From assembly GCA_965216945.1 (NCBI GenBank), contig CBDCGU010000003.1:1302001-1366000 (forward strand): a DNA stretch of 64,000 bases, given 5' to 3'. Below the pieces are notes generated by a model. That model ran no database searches. It had not been told where the DNA came from and saw only the letters and a program-made list of their open reading frames with translations. Positions 43,842-51,875 of this stretch are shown here, piece by piece (the stretch's first letter is position 1; the number at the start of each line of letters is the position of its first letter). This stretch comes from DATHZQ01 sp965216945. Its GTDB lineage: Bacteria; Actinomycetota; Acidimicrobiia; Spongiisociales; UBA5794. Both the position numbers and the translations under genes were made by a program.

Positions 43842-45050
43842 TCACGCGGAGGTGGCCTCTCCCGACCCGGTATCGCGGCGCCGCTTCTTGGTGTCCCTCG
43901 GCCTCGGTTCCGGTGCCGGGTCGTCAGACTTGTAGACGACCTCGTGGCTGGCCACGTAGTTGGAGATGAAGGACGAGATCAATGCGGCGACGGGCAGGGC
44001 GGTGAAAGCACCCATGGGCCCGGCGATCGCCCCGCCGGCCAACGCTGCGCCAAAGGCCAGCCCACCATTCAGCGTCATGGTCTGGGAGCTGATCTTGGGG
44101 CTGAGCCAGTAGTTCTCGAGCTGCTGGTACAACAGCACGTACCCGAGCAAGATCACGGCAGCGGTGAGCCCTTGGATGGCCAAAGTGAGGAGCACCGGGA
44201 TCGCCCCTCCGATGTACGTGCCGATCGCCGGGATGAACACCGAGACGAATCCACCAAACAGGGCGAGGGCCGCGGCGAGCGACACCGGCATGTCCACCAC
44301 GACCATGGTGAAGAAGAAGCCGAGCCCGTTGATGACCATCAGGATCATCCGCGAGTAGAAGTAGCCACCCGTCTGCACGATCGCCTGGTCCCAGGTCCAG
44401 CCGACCCGCTGCTGCGTCTCGGGGCTGAAGAGGCGCAACACGCCTTCTTGCACCTTCGGGGCACCTGCCGTCAGATAGAACGTGAACATGGCGATCGTCG
44501 CCAGATTGAAGATCAGGCCGATGCCGGTGGATGCGATGTCCAATACCGTGCCAAACGCACCGGCGGCGAAATCGGAGAGCTTGGCATCGGTGTTGGCGGC
44601 GAGATCGCTCGCCTGGTCGATGGTGGAGATCTCGAAACCGAGATTGTCTTGCGTCCACTCGCTGATGTTGCTGAGCCACCGTGCGCCACTCTCGCCGATG
44701 ACCTTGGCGAGCTCTGCGATGGCCGGGATGAGCACGACGACCATCAACACAACAAAGAGCGCACTCGCCAGAAAGATGACTCCGGTGGCGGAGCCACGCC
44801 GCCACCCGTATCGGCCGACGAGGTAGCGCACCGCAGGCTCCAGCGCCAAGCTGAAGAAGAAGGAGATCGCGACCATCGAGACGACGCCGCGCGCCTGGTT
44901 GATGGCCCAGAGCAGGAGCAGAGTCCCGAGCACGGCACCGATCGCCTGCCAGACGATCTTGCCGGAGATCTCGATGTGCTGGACTGGCCGGGGAACGTCC
45001 GGAGCCGGCGATGGAGTCTCCGTTTCGGGCCGTGGGTTGTCGGTGTTCAC
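43842..45050 (-). CDS. AI-2E family transporter (402 aa)
   Basis: This membrane protein has eight helices of the PurR/TqsA/YdiK (AI-2E exporter) family. Signatures are GAVLGTLLLLWAINQARGVV, FFFSLALEPAVRYL (helix 2), a mid-chain domain of about 110 residues, IAMFTFYLTAGAP, FFFTMVVVDMPVSLAAALAL, then FIPAIGTYIGGAIPVLL, ILLGYVLLYQQLENYWLSP. The family exports autoinducer-2 or other solutes or ions. The GTG start at 45050 (VNTDNPRPE) is preceded by GGGAGAAGG. The tail is charged and hydrophilic. Confidence 0.92.
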   Translation of the reverse strand: MNTDNPRPETETPSPAPDVPRPVQHIEISGKIVWQAIGAVLGTLLLLWAINQARGVVSMVAISFFFSLALEPAVRYLVGRYGWRRGSATGVIFLASALFVVLMVVVLIPAIAELAKVIGESGARWLSNISEWTQDNLGFEISTIDQASDLAANTDAKLSDFAAGAFGTVLDIASTGIGLIFNLATIAMFTFYLTAGAPKVQEGVLRLFSPETQQRVGWTWDQAIVQTGGYFYSRMILMVINGLGFFFTMVVVDMPVSLAAALALFGGFVSVFIPAIGTYIGGAIPVLLTLAIQGLTAAVILLGYVLLYQQLENYWLSPKISSQTMTLNGGLAFGAALAGGAIAGPMGAFTALPVAALISSFISNYVASHEVVYKSDDPAPEPRPRDTKKRRRDTGSGEATSA

Positions 45051-45120
45051 GCCTTCTCCCTGAGTCGCGCAGACGGAAGGTACACCTTCGAGGCCGCCCG
45101 GTGCGACCGCCCACCTGGCA

Positions 45121-45834
45121 TCAGCGCAGCGCCTCGTCTCGGCCCTGCGGGCTCGGGAACGAGATGAATCCGAACATTGCGAATGCGGCGGCGGTGAGCA
45201 CGTGCCACACAGCGTGTCCTTGGTAGAGGCTGTCGGGATCACAGAGCGGGGCGTCGGTCCTGCCGAGGACGTTGACGATGCCGGCGATGGAGAGCACGAC
45301 GACGATGGCGACGAACCACCGCACCAACCGTCCCGTGAACGCACCACGGATCCCCTGGCGGTACAGGTAGACCTGGAGTCCGATCGCAGTGACGGCGACG
45401 GCACCCGTTGCGATGTTGCCCGCATCCGGAGCCACGGCCATCAGCACGCCGACGACTGTGGTCAGCGCAGCAATGCCAGCTATCACGGCGACGTTCGACC
45501 ACTCGAGTAGCTTCCCCACCGCCCGGACCAGCACAACGGCGAAAACAGCGGCGATCGTGAGGTCGTGTGCCAGACGAGACCCCGCCGGCATGGGCCCGTG
45601 AAAGAGGACGCTGCCAACACCCACCGAGGCGAGTGTCAACCCGTACACCACTTCGGTCGCCAGCTCCTCGCCGCGGTTGCGTAGCGCTCGCACGACCAGC
45701 CAGAGACCAAACAACACGTAGGCTCCACTGGAGAGAGCGTTGGAGGGTTGGGCGAGGAATCCATCGCCGATCTCCTCACAATCGCTCTCGCCGATCTGGC
45801 CGGCGAGGAGGACGAAGACAGCGATCCGGGTCAC
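45121..45834 (-). CDS. CREST-like membrane hydrolase, ceramidase type (237 aa)
   Basis: Seven helices. N-terminal DCEEIGDGFLAQPSNALSSG resembles the alkaline ceramidase/PAQR opening (CE..N/S). Candidate metal ligands: His in SVLFHGPMP, Asp in LAHDLTIAA, and two His in GHAVWHVLTA near the C-terminus, giving the CREST H...D...HxxxH pattern. Such enzymes hydrolyse amide or ester bonds in lipids at the membrane. GTG start at 45834. Bacterial function unknown. Confidence 0.72.
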   Translation of the reverse strand: MTRIAVFVLLAGQIGESDCEEIGDGFLAQPSNALSSGAYVLFGLWLVVRALRNRGEELATEVVYGLTLASVGVGSVLFHGPMPAGSRLAHDLTIAAVFAVVLVRAVGKLLEWSNVAVIAGIAALTTVVGVLMAVAPDAGNIATGAVAVTAIGLQVYLYRQGIRGAFTGRLVRWFVAIVVVLSIAGIVNVLGRTDAPLCDPDSLYQGHAVWHVLTAAAFAMFGFISFPSPQGRDEALR

Positions 45835-46260
45835 GGACCCGCCGGGCTCGTCAACTCACGGCCACCCAGAACAGGGAAGTTCGACCCGGTAGATCGCCTC
45901 CCATCCAGCCGAGTGGTCGACCTAGCTGCCATTCGGATCGTGGGACCGGGCAGGGTGCCACGAATGGCGCCGGGGTCGCGTTCCAACAGGCCACTGCGGT
46001 TCCTCCCAGAGGGGTGATCGCCGGTCACCCTAGTTCCGGCTCTGCCGCCGACCGCTTGCCATCTCGTGGCGTGGCGGCGCACCCGCCTCCGGGTTCGTCA
46101 TGCTCGGCCCCTGCCGATGCTCGTCGCCTATCGGTGGCCGGCCTTCGCACCGGCCACGTCTTGGTTCGGGGCGCGAGCTCGACCGTGCGCACCCGACATC
46201 CAGGATCCACCCGCGACGCCGTCGAGCGCGTATCGTGCAACGCGCAAGGAGGAAGACGCA
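45835..46260. other. Intergenic region without a convincing gene
   Basis: This 426-base gap separates the leftward CREST-like gene from the rightward acyltransferase cluster. Open frames on both strands are Arg/Pro/Ser-rich and carry no family signature or ribosome site. Near the right end a TATCGT hexamer (about 46230-46236) lies about 30 bases before the start at 46261 and may be a -10 box. I see nothing else. Confidence 0.6.
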
Positions 46261-46404
46261 ATGCCCACCGAGCTCGAGCTGCTGCTCCGTGTCCTGCCGG
46301 CCGCCGTGCCGGGAGGGACGATCGGGTACGACCCAATCGCCGTCACGCCGATCCGGTCGCACATGCATCAGCACGGTCCGGTCGACGCAGAGCACCACAC
46401 CTGA
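46261..46404 (+). CDS. Small protein (47 aa), leader of the acyltransferase operon
   Basis: A 47-codon frame starts at ATG 46261 behind an excellent AAGGAGG site (about 46247-46253). It reads MPTELELLLRVLPAAVPG and ends in a His-rich tail (HMHQHGPVDAEHHT). Its stop is seven bases before the acyltransferase ATG, which has no ribosome site of its own, so this frame probably exists at least to couple translation. The HxHxH-like tail could bind metal (inference). No family known. Confidence 0.55.
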   Translation: MPTELELLLRVLPAAVPGGTIGYDPIAVTPIRSHMHQHGPVDAEHHT

Positions 46405-46411
46405 CCGGTCG

Positions 46412-47749
46412 ATGGCCACGGCTACCTCCCGATCCGCTCCACGGCCCAAGGCCTTCCAGCGGCTGATCGCCAGGGCCGCTCGCCTCCTGGCCCGCGGCAT
46501 CTACCGGTCGGTCGAGGTGGACAACCCGGAGCCCGGCTGGAGCTGGTACCCCGCCATCGTCGTCGCCAACCACCCGACCGGGTTCTCCGACCCTGCACTG
46601 CTTCTCGGTCTGCTGGAACGGAGCCCACGCTTCCTTGCCAAGGCGACGCTGTGGAATACGCCCGGCATCGGGTGGTTCCTCGACCGGCTCGGGGCCATCC
46701 CGGTCTATCGCGCCGAAGATGGCTCCACCAACCGCAACACCGAGATGTTCAGCGCCGCCTACGAGGCGTTGCGACAGGGTTATCTCATCGCCCTCTTCCC
46801 CGAGGGTGGAGTGCGGGAGACACCGTCGATCGGAGAGATCAAGACGGGCGCTGCCCGCCTCGCCCTCGGCGCCGTGGCGGCCGGCGTCACCGATCTGCGC
46901 ATCGTCCCAGTTGGGCTCCACTTCGAAGACAAGGCAGCCCTCCGCGGCCGGGCATACGTTCGCGTGGGCGACGTTCTCGACGCCGACTCGGAACTGGAGA
47001 GGGTCCTCGGGCCGGGGGCTCACGACGCCGAGGATCGCGAAGCGGTCGACAGGCTGACGGACGAGATCGGCTCCCGCCTGCGAGCCGTGGCTCCCGAGTA
47101 CACAGACGACGACCAGATGCGTGCCCTCTCCTTCGCCGCAGAGGTCACGCTGCGGCAACCTGGTTCACCGCCCGTGTCGTACGCCGATCGGCAGGCGCTG
47201 TCTGCTCGCCTGGCGCGGCTCGAGCCGCCGGCGCCGCACGCCATCGCAGCAGCGGCCGGAGACTACCGATCCGATCTCCACCGGCAGGACGTCACGGACC
47301 GCGATGTGATGCTCTGCCAGGGCGGCGCCAGGTTGCGCCGCCGCCTGGCCGGTCTACTTGCGTTGATCGTGGTGCTCGCACCATTCGCACTCACCGGAAT
47401 CGTCTTGAACCTCGTCCCCGTAGCCGCCCTGCTGCTGGCGATGCGGTTCACCAGCGATGCGATGACGGCGGCGACGGTACGAATGGTGGCCGCCGTAGCC
47501 GCCTTCCTCGCAATGTGGCTCCTCTGGGCGAGCCTGGCCTGGAGTGCCTGGAACTGGCGGATGGCGCTCGTCACGTTCATGGCCGCACCGATCTACGGTG
47601 CGGTGGCGCTGTTCACCATCGAACGCATGGTGCGTTGGTGGCAGGACCTGACCGGGCTACGAAGTGGAAGGTCGCTCGAGGCCCAGTTGGACGACTTGCT
47701 GGCGACACGCCGCGCTCTCGTAGCCCACGTCGAAAGCGTCACGTCGTGA
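46412..47749 (+). CDS. PlsC-type lysophospholipid acyltransferase (445 aa)
   Basis: The N-terminal PlsC domain carries ANHPTGFSDPALLLG (the NHx5D variant common in this branch), PRFLAKATLWNTPGIGWFLD, GAIPVYR, and ALFPEGGVRETPSIGEIKTG (FPEG motif). The C-terminal half has three membrane helices (LAGLLALIVVLAPFALTGIV, MVAAVAAFLAMWLLWASLAW, MALVTFMAAPIYGAVAL) and a helical tail. It probably transfers acyl chains to a glycerophosphate-type or other membrane lipid acceptor. ATG 46412 follows the 47-aa frame; the TGA overlaps the next GTG (GTGA). Confidence 0.9.
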   Translation: MATATSRSAPRPKAFQRLIARAARLLARGIYRSVEVDNPEPGWSWYPAIVVANHPTGFSDPALLLGLLERSPRFLAKATLWNTPGIGWFLDRLGAIPVYRAEDGSTNRNTEMFSAAYEALRQGYLIALFPEGGVRETPSIGEIKTGAARLALGAVAAGVTDLRIVPVGLHFEDKAALRGRAYVRVGDVLDADSELERVLGPGAHDAEDREAVDRLTDEIGSRLRAVAPEYTDDDQMRALSFAAEVTLRQPGSPPVSYADRQALSARLARLEPPAPHAIAAAAGDYRSDLHRQDVTDRDVMLCQGGARLRRRLAGLLALIVVLAPFALTGIVLNLVPVAALLLAMRFTSDAMTAATVRMVAAVAAFLAMWLLWASLAWSAWNWRMALVTFMAAPIYGAVALFTIERMVRWWQDLTGLRSGRSLEAQLDDLLATRRALVAHVESVTS

Positions 47750-48006
47750 CGGTCACCTGGCCCGTCGTGATCCTGGCGACAGCGCCCGTGATCGCAGTCC
47801 TCGTGTGGGCGGTGGTCGACATCGTCCGGCGATCCGACATCGACGTCGCACACAAGGCGATCTGGATGGCCGTCAGCCTCCTGATCCCGCTGGTCGGACC
47901 GCTTCTCTACCTCATCTACCGCCCTCGCCGAAGCGCCGACCTCCGCGGGTTCGGCCGGCGGGCGCCTGCCGAAGAGCAACCAGGGGACGATCCGCGGGGA
48001 CGTTGA
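47746..48006 (+). CDS. PLDc_N-type small membrane protein (86 aa)
   Basis: Two helices (WPVVILATAPVIAVLVWAVV and AIWMAVSLLIPLVGPLLYLI, the latter followed by YRPRR) match the phospholipase_D-nuclease N-terminal (PLDc_N) module, with a short charged tail. GTG start at 47746 overlaps the acyltransferase stop, so it is co-translated. Likely a membrane accessory protein; function unknown. Confidence 0.8.
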   Translation: MTVTWPVVILATAPVIAVLVWAVVDIVRRSDIDVAHKAIWMAVSLLIPLVGPLLYLIYRPRRSADLRGFGRRAPAEEQPGDDPRGR

Positions 48007-48022
48007 ACCCATCGGAGCTGTC

Positions 48023-48056
48023 GCTGGAGCGAGCCGTTGCCGGCGCTCGCTCCAGC
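48023..48056. terminator. Strong bidirectional hairpin terminator
   Basis: A perfect 12-bp stem (48023-48034 with 48045-48056) with a 10-base loop lies 17 bases after the rightward operon and 38 bases beyond the leftward carbamoyltransferase stop. Serves the two convergent transcripts. No long U-tract on either strand. Confidence 0.7.
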
Positions 48057-48093
48057 GCTCTGCGGTTGCTCCACCTGCCTCGGCAGGCGACGC

Positions 48094-49068
48094 TCACATC
48101 GTCAGGGCCATCACCGACTTCTGAGCGTGCAGGCGGTTCTCTGCCTGGTCGAAGACCCGGCTCCAGCGACCATCGATCACCTCGTCGGCCACTTCGATGT
48201 TGCGGTCTGCCGGCAGCGGATGCATGTAGATCGCATCCTCGTCGGCCATCTCCATCCTGCGGGCGTCGACGATCCAATCCTTGTACTGCGCCGAGATCTC
48301 GGCCGACTCGTCGTGGTCGGACGTCGTCAGCATGGAACCCCATGCCTTGGCATAGACAACGTCGGCACCGCGCATTCCCTCCTCGAAGTCTTCGACGATC
48401 TCGAAGCTGCCGTGGGCATGCTTGGCGTTCTCCTCTGCCTGGGCAACGATCTCGGGCACGAGCTTGAACTCGGGCGGCCGGGTGAGCCGCACGTTGGCGC
48501 CGTAGCGGGTCATGAGCAGGATCACGCTCTGCGGCACACTGATCGGCTTCTGGTAGCTGGCGGCGTACGCATAGCTCATGTTGATCGTGAGCTTCCGGGG
48601 ATCGCCCTTCTGCTCGATGATCGTGAGAAGATCCGCAAGCGCCTGAAAGGGGTGGTACCAGTCGCATTGCATGTTGAGCACCGGTGTGCGGCTCGCCTCG
48701 GCGACGGCGCGGATGTACTGGTTGCCGATGCCCCAGTCGACCTGGCGAATGGCGATGCCGTCGTTGTAGCGACCGAGAATGTCACCGATCTCCTTCCACG
48801 TGTCACCGTGGCCGATCTGCGTGGTCGTGCTGTCGAGGAACATGGCGTGACCGCCGAGCTGGGCCATACCGGCCTCGAAGCTGGCGCGGGTGCGGGTGCT
48901 CGAGAAGAAGAACAGCATCGCCAGGACCTTGTCGCGCAGCAGCGCATGTGGCTCACCGAGCGCCCGTCGCTTCTTCAGATCGAGAGCGATGTCGATGACC
49001 GTATCGAGCTCGTCCTTCGTCCACTCCTGTGTGGTGATCATGTCTCGACCACGGAGATGTGTCTGCAT
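48094..49068 (-). CDS. Carbamoyltransferase, YgeW/acetylornithine-carbamoyltransferase type (324 aa)
   Basis: This is an ATCase/OTCase-fold enzyme. The carbamoyl-phosphate loop is FFFSSTRTRASFEAGMAQLG (STRTR). The string INMSYAYAASYQKPISVPQS matches the insert of YgeW and N-acetyl/succinyl-ornithine carbamoyltransferases rather than plain OTC. Also HPFQALADL, KAWGSM (SMG-loop position) and YMHPLPADRNIEVADEVIDG. It should move a carbamoyl group between phosphate and an amino-group acceptor; the acceptor is unknown. E. coli YgeW is longer (about 396 aa). ATG 49068 is preceded by AAAGGAG. It lies 94 bp downstream of gntR on the same strand. Divergent from, and probably co-regulated with, the ATCase-like/arcC operon. 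Confidence 0.87.
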   Translation of the reverse strand: MQTHLRGRDMITTQEWTKDELDTVIDIALDLKKRRALGEPHALLRDKVLAMLFFFSSTRTRASFEAGMAQLGGHAMFLDSTTTQIGHGDTWKEIGDILGRYNDGIAIRQVDWGIGNQYIRAVAEASRTPVLNMQCDWYHPFQALADLLTIIEQKGDPRKLTINMSYAYAASYQKPISVPQSVILLMTRYGANVRLTRPPEFKLVPEIVAQAEENAKHAHGSFEIVEDFEEGMRGADVVYAKAWGSMLTTSDHDESAEISAQYKDWIVDARRMEMADEDAIYMHPLPADRNIEVADEVIDGRWSRVFDQAENRLHAQKSVMALTM

Positions 49069-49088
49069 GTCTTCTCCTTTCGGGCAAG

Positions 49089-49133
49089 CACGCTTGCGGT
49101 TTGGCGCAATCACGCTTGCGGTTTCGGCGCAAG
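49089..49133 (-). repeat. Twofold repeat with hairpins between gntR and the carbamoyltransferase gene
   Basis: Two head-to-tail copies of about 22 bp (49089-49110 and 49111-49133) share CACGCTTGCGGTTT and GGCGCAA. Each contains GCTTGCG/CGCAAGC-type complementarity; the second forms a perfect 7-bp hairpin (about 49115-49135), and GCAAGC/GCTTGC at 49084-49097 forms another. It may act as an attenuator or RNA stabiliser that sets the ratio of the two genes. Confidence 0.5.
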
Positions 49134-49162
49134 CAGGCCTGTGCCGAGTTCAAACTGTCGCC

Positions 49163-49888
49163 TCAGACGGCTTTTCTTCGTATCAAACGGAACCTCAACA
49201 GGCTGTCGCGGAAATAGGAACGGGCGCTGACGACGGGCTCGTCGTCCTGGTCGTAGCCGATCTCCTCGAACGAGACCACGGCAGTGCCGGGGGCGACGCC
49301 GAGGACGTCCGCCCGCTCGGGGTCGAGTGCGACAGGCACGATCTCGGAGTAGTAGTAAGCGAGGTGGCGGTCGGCATACGCGTCGAGGAACTCGTACACC
49401 GGCAGGGCTGCGGAGTCCACGGCGCCCTCGCTCAAGTACGCCGCGGGTATCCGGTTGGCGGTGACCACGACCGGCTCGTCGTCCTCGCGAAAGAGCTTGA
49501 CGATCGCCAGGACCGCAGCCCCCACTTCGACCCCCAGGGCGCGGGCGGTGGCCTCGTCGGCGGGCTCCACTTCGGCACGCATCACCTCGACCGACGGCTC
49601 GTACCCGTGATCACGCAGCACCTCTTCGTAGGACCAGATCTCCTCGAGCCGCGACTTGATCTGCAGCCCGGCAACGTTGACGAAGGTACCGGCGCCTTGC
49701 TTGCGCACAACCGCACCCTCGTGCTCCAGCCGGCTCAGGGCGTCACGCACCGTCGTTCTCGACACGCCGAGATCGGTTGCCAGGTCGTTCTCGGCCGGGA
49801 TGCGTCCGTCCTCGAACTCACCGTTGTGGATGCGCTCTTTGAGGTGCTGCTTGACCTGCTCGGTCAGCGATGGGCTGCGGGCAATCAT
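49163..49888 (-). CDS. GntR-family (HutC/UTRA) transcriptional regulator (241 aa)
   Basis: The N-terminal winged helix (about 8-75) has the GntR pattern QVKQHLKERIHNGEF, RIPAENDLATDLGVSRTTVR, DALSRLEHEGAVVRKQGAG. The effector domain is of the UTRA (HutC) type: EVLRDHGYEPSVEVMRAEVE, REDDEPVVVTANRIPAAYL, and YYYSEIVPVAL. Such repressors bind small metabolites such as urocanate or sugar phosphates. It is expected to repress the divergent operon by binding the palindrome at 49909-49941; probable ligand is a substrate of the carbamoyltransferase pathway (inference). Confidence 0.93.
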   Translation of the reverse strand: MIARSPSLTEQVKQHLKERIHNGEFEDGRIPAENDLATDLGVSRTTVRDALSRLEHEGAVVRKQGAGTFVNVAGLQIKSRLEEIWSYEEVLRDHGYEPSVEVMRAEVEPADEATARALGVEVGAAVLAIVKLFREDDEPVVVTANRIPAAYLSEGAVDSAALPVYEFLDAYADRHLAYYYSEIVPVALDPERADVLGVAPGTAVVSFEEIGYDQDDEPVVSARSYFRDSLLRFRLIRRKAV

Positions 49889-49908
49889 TCGCTCAGTCTC
49901 ACCTAGCC

Positions 49909-49941
49909 AGTCCTGTGATCATATTGTATGATTGTAGGACT
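49909..49941. promoter_or_regulatory. Palindromic operator with mirrored -10 boxes
   Basis: This 33-bp interrupted palindrome has AGTCCT (49909-49914) against AGGACT (49936-49941) and ATCATA (49918-49923) against TATGAT (49927-49932), centred at 49925. TATGAT reads as a -10 hexamer on each strand, so one bound dimer would cover both promoters: rightward operon and leftward gntR. The local sequence is strikingly AT-rich compared with its surroundings. Confidence 0.75.
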
Positions 49942-49983
49942 AATTGCAAGACCGGCCGTCCACACATGAGGAGGACCCCCGAC

Positions 49984-50934
49984 ATGCGCAGCTTCGCCGG
50001 CCGCGACATCCTGTCCCTGAAGGAGTTCGAACGGAACGAGTTCCACCACCTGTTCCAGATCTGCGACCAGCTGGAGCCGATCGCTCGGGAGCGGCGCAAC
50101 TCGGACATCCTGGCCCACAAGACGCTGGTGACGGCCTTCTACCAGCCCTCCACGCGCACCCGGCTCGCCCACGAGGCCGCCATGCATCGCCTCGGCGGGC
50201 ACGTTCTCGGCTTCTCCGACGCCAAGATGACAAGGGCCGGCGACTTCTACCAAGAGTCCATCAAGGACACCGTTCACATGCTGGAGTACTACGGCGATGC
50301 GCTGGTCATGCGCCACTTCCAGCAGGGCGCTCCGCACGAGGCCGCACGCTGGGCATCGATTCCCGTCATCAATGCCGGCGACGGCTGGGGCGAGCACCCG
50401 ACCCAGGTGCTGACCGACCTCTACACGATCCACAAGGAGATGGGCTCGGTGGACGGGAAGACCATCGTCTGCATCGGCGACCATCGCATGCGCACGATGC
50501 ACTCGATCGGGTATGCCCTCTCCCAGTTCGACGCCGAGATGGTGATCCTCGCCCCCGAGGACATGTCACCGACCAAGGACTTCCTCGCCGAGTTGGACGA
50601 CAAAGGCACGACGTGGCGGATCGTCGACCACATCGACGACGTGATCGCCGAGGCGGACGTGCTGTACATGGAGCCGGTCGTGCAGCCGGACTACACACAA
50701 TCCCGCCAGGAGAAGCAGGACGAGTACGGACTCACCCCCGCCAACTACCAGGTGACCCGTGAGGTCATGAAGAAGGCCCCGACCAGCTCGATCGTGCTGC
50801 ACTCGCTGCCGCGGATGGACGAGCTTCTCGAAGAGGTCGACAACACCCGTCACGCTCGCTACTGGCAAGAGGCGTACAACGGCGTCGTGATGCGCATGGC
50901 CTTGCTGGCATCCGTGCTCGGGGCGGTCGAGTAA
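49984..50934 (+). CDS. ATCase-like carbamoyltransferase with altered acceptor site (316 aa)
   Basis: Length and fold match the catalytic chain of aspartate carbamoyltransferase. Retained: PSTRTR (STRTR 56-60), GEHPTQVLTDL (138-148), RHFQQGAPHEAAR, LHSLPRMDELLEEVDNTRHA and YNGVVMRMALL. Changed: the 80s loop reads RAGDFYQESIKDT where ATCases have KGE-Sxx-DT, so the catalytic Lys is missing, and the aspartate-binding RVQxER segment reads MEPVVQPDYTQS. The acceptor is therefore probably not aspartate. Next to a carbamate kinase, a catabolic phosphorolysis giving carbamoyl phosphate is likely (inference). Start 49984 has AGGAGG at nine bases; ATG 49966 is an alternative. First gene of the operon. 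Confidence 0.9.
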   Translation: MRSFAGRDILSLKEFERNEFHHLFQICDQLEPIARERRNSDILAHKTLVTAFYQPSTRTRLAHEAAMHRLGGHVLGFSDAKMTRAGDFYQESIKDTVHMLEYYGDALVMRHFQQGAPHEAARWASIPVINAGDGWGEHPTQVLTDLYTIHKEMGSVDGKTIVCIGDHRMRTMHSIGYALSQFDAEMVILAPEDMSPTKDFLAELDDKGTTWRIVDHIDDVIAEADVLYMEPVVQPDYTQSRQEKQDEYGLTPANYQVTREVMKKAPTSSIVLHSLPRMDELLEEVDNTRHARYWQEAYNGVVMRMALLASVLGAVE

Positions 50935-51875
50935 TGCCCCGTGTCGTGGTCGCCATCGGCGGCAACTCTCTCATCACCGACAAAGAGCACCAGTCGGTCG
51001 AGGATCAGTACGAGGCGGCCGGTGAGACCGATCACCACATCGCCCAACTCGTGAAAGCGGGCTGGGACGTGGCGATCTCCCACGGCAACGGCCCGCAGGT
51101 CGGCTTCATCATGCGCCGCTCCGAGCTGGCGCGGCACGAGCTGCACGAGGTCCCCATGGACGTCTGTGGAGCCGACACGCAGGGAGCGATCGGCTATGCG
51201 CTCCAGCAGAACCTCGTGAACGACTTCAACGAGATGGGAATCGACAAGTCGGTAGCAACCGTCGTCACCCAGGTCGAGGTCGCCGCAGACGATCCCGCCA
51301 TGCTGAACCCGTCGAAGCCCATCGGGACCTTCCTCGACGAAGCGGAGGCCAAACGCCGCCGCGACGAGGAGGGCTGGGACGTCGTGGAGGATGCGGGACG
51401 CGGCTGGCGCCGTGTCGTGGCCTCACCGCAGCCCAGGCGAATCGTCGAGATCGATGTCGTGCGGCTGCTGCTCGATGCCGGGGTGGTCGTGATCACCGTC
51501 GGTGGCGGCGGCATCCCCGTCGTCGCCGACGAGGAAGGCAATCTGCGAGGCGTGCCCGCCGTCATCGACAAGGACCTCGCGTCTGCGTTGCTCGCCAACG
51601 AGATCGACGCCGATGCGCTGTTGATCTCAACCGCCGTCGAGAAGGTGGCCCTCAATTGGGGCACACCGGACCAAGAGTGGGTCGACCACATGACGCTCGA
51701 CGAGGTGAAGCAGCGCCTGGCCGAAGGCACCCACTTCGCCGAGGGCTCCATGGCGCCCAAGATGCGGGCCGTCGTGCAGTTCCTCGAAGGTGGCGGCGAC
51801 CGGGCGGTCATCACGAACCCGGAGAACATCGAGCGGGCGGTGGCCGGCGAGACCGGTACTCGCATCACGCGATGA
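50934..51875 (+). CDS. arcC: Carbamate kinase (313 aa)
   Basis: This is a complete amino-acid-kinase-fold carbamate kinase: VVVAIGGNSLI (start), ISHGNGPQVGFI, DVCGADTQGAIGYALQQNL, SPQPRRIVEID, ITVGGGGIPVV, AVIDKDLASALLA, MAPKMRAVVQFLEGGG. It catalyses carbamoyl phosphate + ADP to ATP + carbamate (ammonia and CO2). Its start overlaps the carbamoyltransferase stop by one base (TAATG), and it ends in an ATGA overlap with the next gene. It is the likely energy-yielding step of the pathway. Confidence 0.96.
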   Translation: MPRVVVAIGGNSLITDKEHQSVEDQYEAAGETDHHIAQLVKAGWDVAISHGNGPQVGFIMRRSELARHELHEVPMDVCGADTQGAIGYALQQNLVNDFNEMGIDKSVATVVTQVEVAADDPAMLNPSKPIGTFLDEAEAKRRRDEEGWDVVEDAGRGWRRVVASPQPRRIVEIDVVRLLLDAGVVVITVGGGGIPVVADEEGNLRGVPAVIDKDLASALLANEIDADALLISTAVEKVALNWGTPDQEWVDHMTLDEVKQRLAEGTHFAEGSMAPKMRAVVQFLEGGGDRAVITNPENIERAVAGETGTRITR

